A stretch of DNA of 8,687 nt from the NCBI GenBank assembly GCA_020847355.1, contig JADLCG010000028.1, forward strand, positions 1 through 8,687. Direction: 5' to 3'. Of this stretch, positions 6,978 through 8,687 are shown one piece after another. The notes beneath the pieces are model-generated. The model was not told the DNA's origin. It did not search any database and was given only the letters and a program-made list of their open reading frames with translations. Source of the stretch: Anaerolineales bacterium. GTDB lineage: Bacteria > Chloroflexota > Anaerolineae > Anaerolineales > Villigracilaceae. The translations under genes were made by a program, and so were the position numbers. Within the stretch, counting starts at the first letter, position 1, and the number at the start of each line of letters is the position of its first letter.

Positions 6978-7634
6978 ATGAAGACCGCTACTCTTTTGGT
7001 CATTGAAGGCCGACACGCAGAAATCCCTTCCTTTGCAGGCGACTTGCAAAAGAAGGGATTTGACGTGCAGATTGCCCCGAACGGCAACCGCGCAGTAACG
7101 CAATTAAAAAGCGTCAGCCCGAGCATTGTCGTCATTAATGCGGCTTCGCTCCGTAGCACCGGCTTGAGAATTTGCCAATCCATTCGCGAGAAAGATTCAA
7201 AACTCCCCATCGTTTTAATTGTGGATAAAAACGTCGAGGTGGATAAAAACGCCGCCGATGCGGTTTTGAATTTGCCGTTCACCGCGCAAAAACTGGTCAA
7301 CCGCATCAAACCGCTTCTACCGGGAGACGGTAAAAACGTAGTCCACGTAGGTCCCATCCGCTTAGACCTTGAAAAACGCAGAGTCCGCTGTTTGGGCAAA
7401 AACACCAAACTCACTCCCCGTTTGGTCACGATCCTCAACTTGCTGATGGATAAACCCGGCGAAGTGCTGGAGCGCGAAGCTCTCTTCAAAAAAGCTTGGG
7501 AAACCAATTACACCGGCGATACGCGCACTTTAGACGTGCATATCTCTTGGCTTCGCCGCGCCATCGAACTCGATCCGAATAATCCCAAATTCCTAAAGAC
7601 CATTCGCGGCGTCGGTTATCGTTTAGACGTTTAA
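6978..7634 (+). CDS. Orphan OmpR/PhoB-family winged-helix regulator with degenerate receiver domain
   Basis: DNA-binding transcription regulator of 218 residues. An N-terminal receiver-like domain (about 3-114) is joined to an OmpR-type winged helix (about 120-218). The DNA-binding half is well conserved: LTPRLVTILNLLMDKPGEVL, then a recognition region TRTLDVHISWLRRAIE (182-197) and the wing hairpin KTIRGVGYRLDV. The receiver lacks the phosphotransfer residues. The acidic pair after strand 1 is E10-G11, the phospho-acceptor Asp position is N54 in VVIN, the Thr/Ser switch is V82, and the Lys of KPF is L99 in LPF. Phosphorylation by a histidine kinase is therefore unlikely, and no kinase gene adjoins. 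Helix 4 of the receiver is shortened and contains a repeated hexapeptide, VDKNVE/VDKNAA. The ATG at 6978 is the first start after an in-frame stop (6966-6968); the ribosome binding site is weak (GGGAAA, 6959-6964). Target genes are unknown. It ends with an overlap of the convergent methyltransferase gene. Confidence 0.9.
   Translation: MKTATLLVIEGRHAEIPSFAGDLQKKGFDVQIAPNGNRAVTQLKSVSPSIVVINAASLRSTGLRICQSIREKDSKLPIVLIVDKNVEVDKNAADAVLNLPFTAQKLVNRIKPLLPGDGKNVVHVGPIRLDLEKRRVRCLGKNTKLTPRLVTILNLLMDKPGEVLEREALFKKAWETNYTGDTRTLDVHISWLRRAIELDPNNPKFLKTIRGVGYRLDV
7221..7256 (+). repeat. In-frame 18-bp tandem duplication inside the regulator gene
   Basis: Two adjacent 18-bp units, 7221-7238 and 7239-7256, match at 15 of 18 positions, including the first 13 bases GTGGATAAAAACG. 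They encode VDKNVE and VDKNAA in the receiver's strand-4/helix-4 region. The length is a multiple of three, so the frame is kept. Confidence 0.7.
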
Positions 7635-8687
7635 TTGATAGCGCTGACCTTGAACAGTCACCAAGCGGAGGCAGAGATTGCCTCCGCTTTTGATTATCAG
7701 CTCATGGGCAATCTCGCCGCTTCGCGCGTGACGTTGAGCCTGCGCGGCGCTCTTGAAAATTTTCCCATCCCAATCCGGGTCTATTTCCCAAAAATCAAGT
7801 TCCAAGTCCGTTTTCAATTGCACAGAAGCGCCGCTCCGCTTAACTTTTACATTCTTAGCCTTTGAAAAAGAATATTCAAGTTCTGCGTCATATTCAAAAG
7901 ATACGCTTGATTTTGCATAGATCAAACGGCTGCGCGTGGTATGCAAAGCCCGAAAAGTTTCGTCTACCGCGATGAATTTGCGTCCATGCTTCGCCGCCAC
8001 ATAAGCGGTTGTGCCAGAGCCGCTGAAGAAATCCGCCACCAGATCGCCGCGATTAGAAGAAGCTAAAATAATTCTTTCCAGCAAAGCTTCCGGTTTTTGA
8101 GTTGGATAACCAGTGCGTTCATTATGCAAACGCGCTACCACTGGGAAATACCACCAATCCTCCGGCACTTTGCCGCGCGCCAAATCAGGGGTTTTGCCAA
8201 AGCCGGCTTTACGCGAAGCGTTGAAGGTAGCGACCGTGTTGGGGTTATATGGTTCGCGCACGGCATCCGCATTGAAAACATATTCCTTGCTTTTGGCATA
8301 GCTCAGGATGGTGTCATGTTTGCGATTGAATGCCGTTTTGATCGGCGAAGGTCCGTGATATGCCCAAATAATCTCATTGATGAAATTTTCCGCGCCGAAG
8401 ATTTCATCGAGCAGTAATCTGGCGTAAGCGTCTGCGTGCCAATCCAAATGCAGATAAATCGTCCCATTTGGGGCTAACAGCCGGTGCATCAGTTGTAAGC
8501 GCTCATACAGGAACTGCAAATAAGCGTCTAAATTTTCCCAATCATCGTGATAGCCATGGGTCAATTTCCATTTGGCTGGTTTGCGCGAATCTTCGCCGCG
8601 CCCAATCCGGGCGTTAAATTTTCGGTTGGTGAAAAACGGCGGGTCAATATAAATTAGGTTGAGTTTATTTTCATATTGCGGGAGCAA
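7623..8687 (-). CDS. Beta-class site-specific DNA methyltransferase (N-terminus cut by window edge)
   Basis: S-adenosylmethionine-dependent amino-methyltransferase acting on DNA, probably N6-adenine and less likely N4-cytosine. Counting from the first codon in the window, catalytic motif IV is DPPF (D15-F18) in LIYIDPPFFT. The target-recognition stretch follows, then TGYPTQKPEALLERII (192-207), and last the SAM-binding motif I, DFFSGSGTTAYVAA (219-232). The order IV-TRD-I defines the beta class, which includes type III Mod and many orphan or type II enzymes. A C-terminal part (about 265-354) includes FWEIDPDWDGKIFKS (299-313), similar to a tail I associate with type III-like methyltransferases. 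The frame stays open to the edge, and the TTG at 8685-8687 reads best as Leu, so the start is outside. No restriction gene is seen in the window; one could lie beyond the right edge. The 3' end overlaps the regulator gene by 12 bp and contains that gene's terminator. Confidence 0.9.
   Translation of the reverse strand: MLPQYENKLNLIYIDPPFFTNRKFNARIGRGEDSRKPAKWKLTHGYHDDWENLDAYLQFLYERLQLMHRLLAPNGTIYLHLDWHADAYARLLLDEIFGAENFINEIIWAYHGPSPIKTAFNRKHDTILSYAKSKEYVFNADAVREPYNPNTVATFNASRKAGFGKTPDLARGKVPEDWWYFPVVARLHNERTGYPTQKPEALLERIILASSNRGDLVADFFSGSGTTAYVAAKHGRKFIAVDETFRALHTTRSRLIYAKSSVSFEYDAELEYSFSKAKNVKVKRSGASVQLKTDLELDFWEIDPDWDGKIFKSAAQAQRHARSGEIAHELIIKSGGNLCLRLVTVQGQRYQLNV
7663..7691 (+). terminator. 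Rho-independent terminator of the regulator gene
   Basis: AAGCGGAGGCA (7663-7673), a 5-nt loop GAGAT, and TGCCTCCGCTT (7679-7689) form a perfect 11-bp GC-rich stem running into TTTT (7688-7691). It lies 28 bp after the regulator stop codon. The U-tract exists only in the + direction, so it serves the regulator and not the methyltransferase, inside whose last codons it lies. Confidence 0.85.

Noticed and set aside
6971..7507. 178-codon open frame on the - strand antisense to the regulator
   Set aside because: The + strand product has clear winged-helix motifs, while the antisense product is rich in Ser/Arg and shows no family pattern; it is a shadow.
8685..8687. TTG as start codon of the methyltransferase
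   Set aside because: It sits at the window edge only about 14 residues before motif IV; the family has more sequence upstream, so the gene continues beyond the edge.
1..8687. CRISPR arrays, tRNA or rRNA genes, insertion sequence ends
   Set aside because: I looked for regularly spaced repeats, cloverleaf-like segments with CCA-type ends, and transposase genes with flanking inverted repeats, and saw none.

Overview
The window looks like chromosomal DNA from an environmental bacterium of moderate GC content. My best guess is Chloroflexota (class Anaerolineae), from the overall look of the proteins; this is inference and nothing here proves it. It holds seven protein-coding genes, two of them cut by the window edges. 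I found no rRNA, tRNA, CRISPR array, transposase or phage gene.

Left block (2-4318, + strand): a glycan-assembly cluster of three closely packed genes. The 3' end of a family 2 glycosyltransferase is followed 35 bp later by a polyprenyl-phosphate sugar-1-phosphate transferase of the WecA/TagO/MraY type. That gene overlaps by 8 nt a large polytopic membrane protein with GT-C glycosyltransferase hallmarks. Together they suggest lipid-linked synthesis of a surface polysaccharide: the WecA-like enzyme loads the first sugar on the lipid, GT2 enzymes extend it in the cytoplasm, and the GT-C-like protein may transfer a sugar on the outer face of the membrane. A BadF/NagK-type sugar kinase follows after only 16 bp with a clear ribosome binding site. 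It may be co-transcribed, but its G-rich coding strand differs from the three genes before it.

Middle block: a PepD-type M20 dipeptidase on the - strand converges on the kinase, and both genes end inside one shared CTAG. A 241-bp divergent intergenic region (6737-6977) carries a consensus -10 box, a dyad and a bulged hairpin. It leads into an OmpR/PhoB-type winged-helix regulator whose receiver domain has lost its phosphorylation residues.

Right block: a beta-class DNA methyltransferase on the - strand, cut at its N-terminus by the right edge, converges on the regulator with a 12-bp overlap. The regulator's intrinsic terminator, a perfect 11-bp stem followed by TTTT, lies inside the last codons of the methyltransferase gene.

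I do not see a clear new multi-gene system. The most notable points are the aspartate-less receiver with its internal 18-bp tandem repeat, the terminator embedded in an opposing gene, the altered nucleotide-binding motifs of the kinase, and the long N-terminal extension of the GT-C-like protein.
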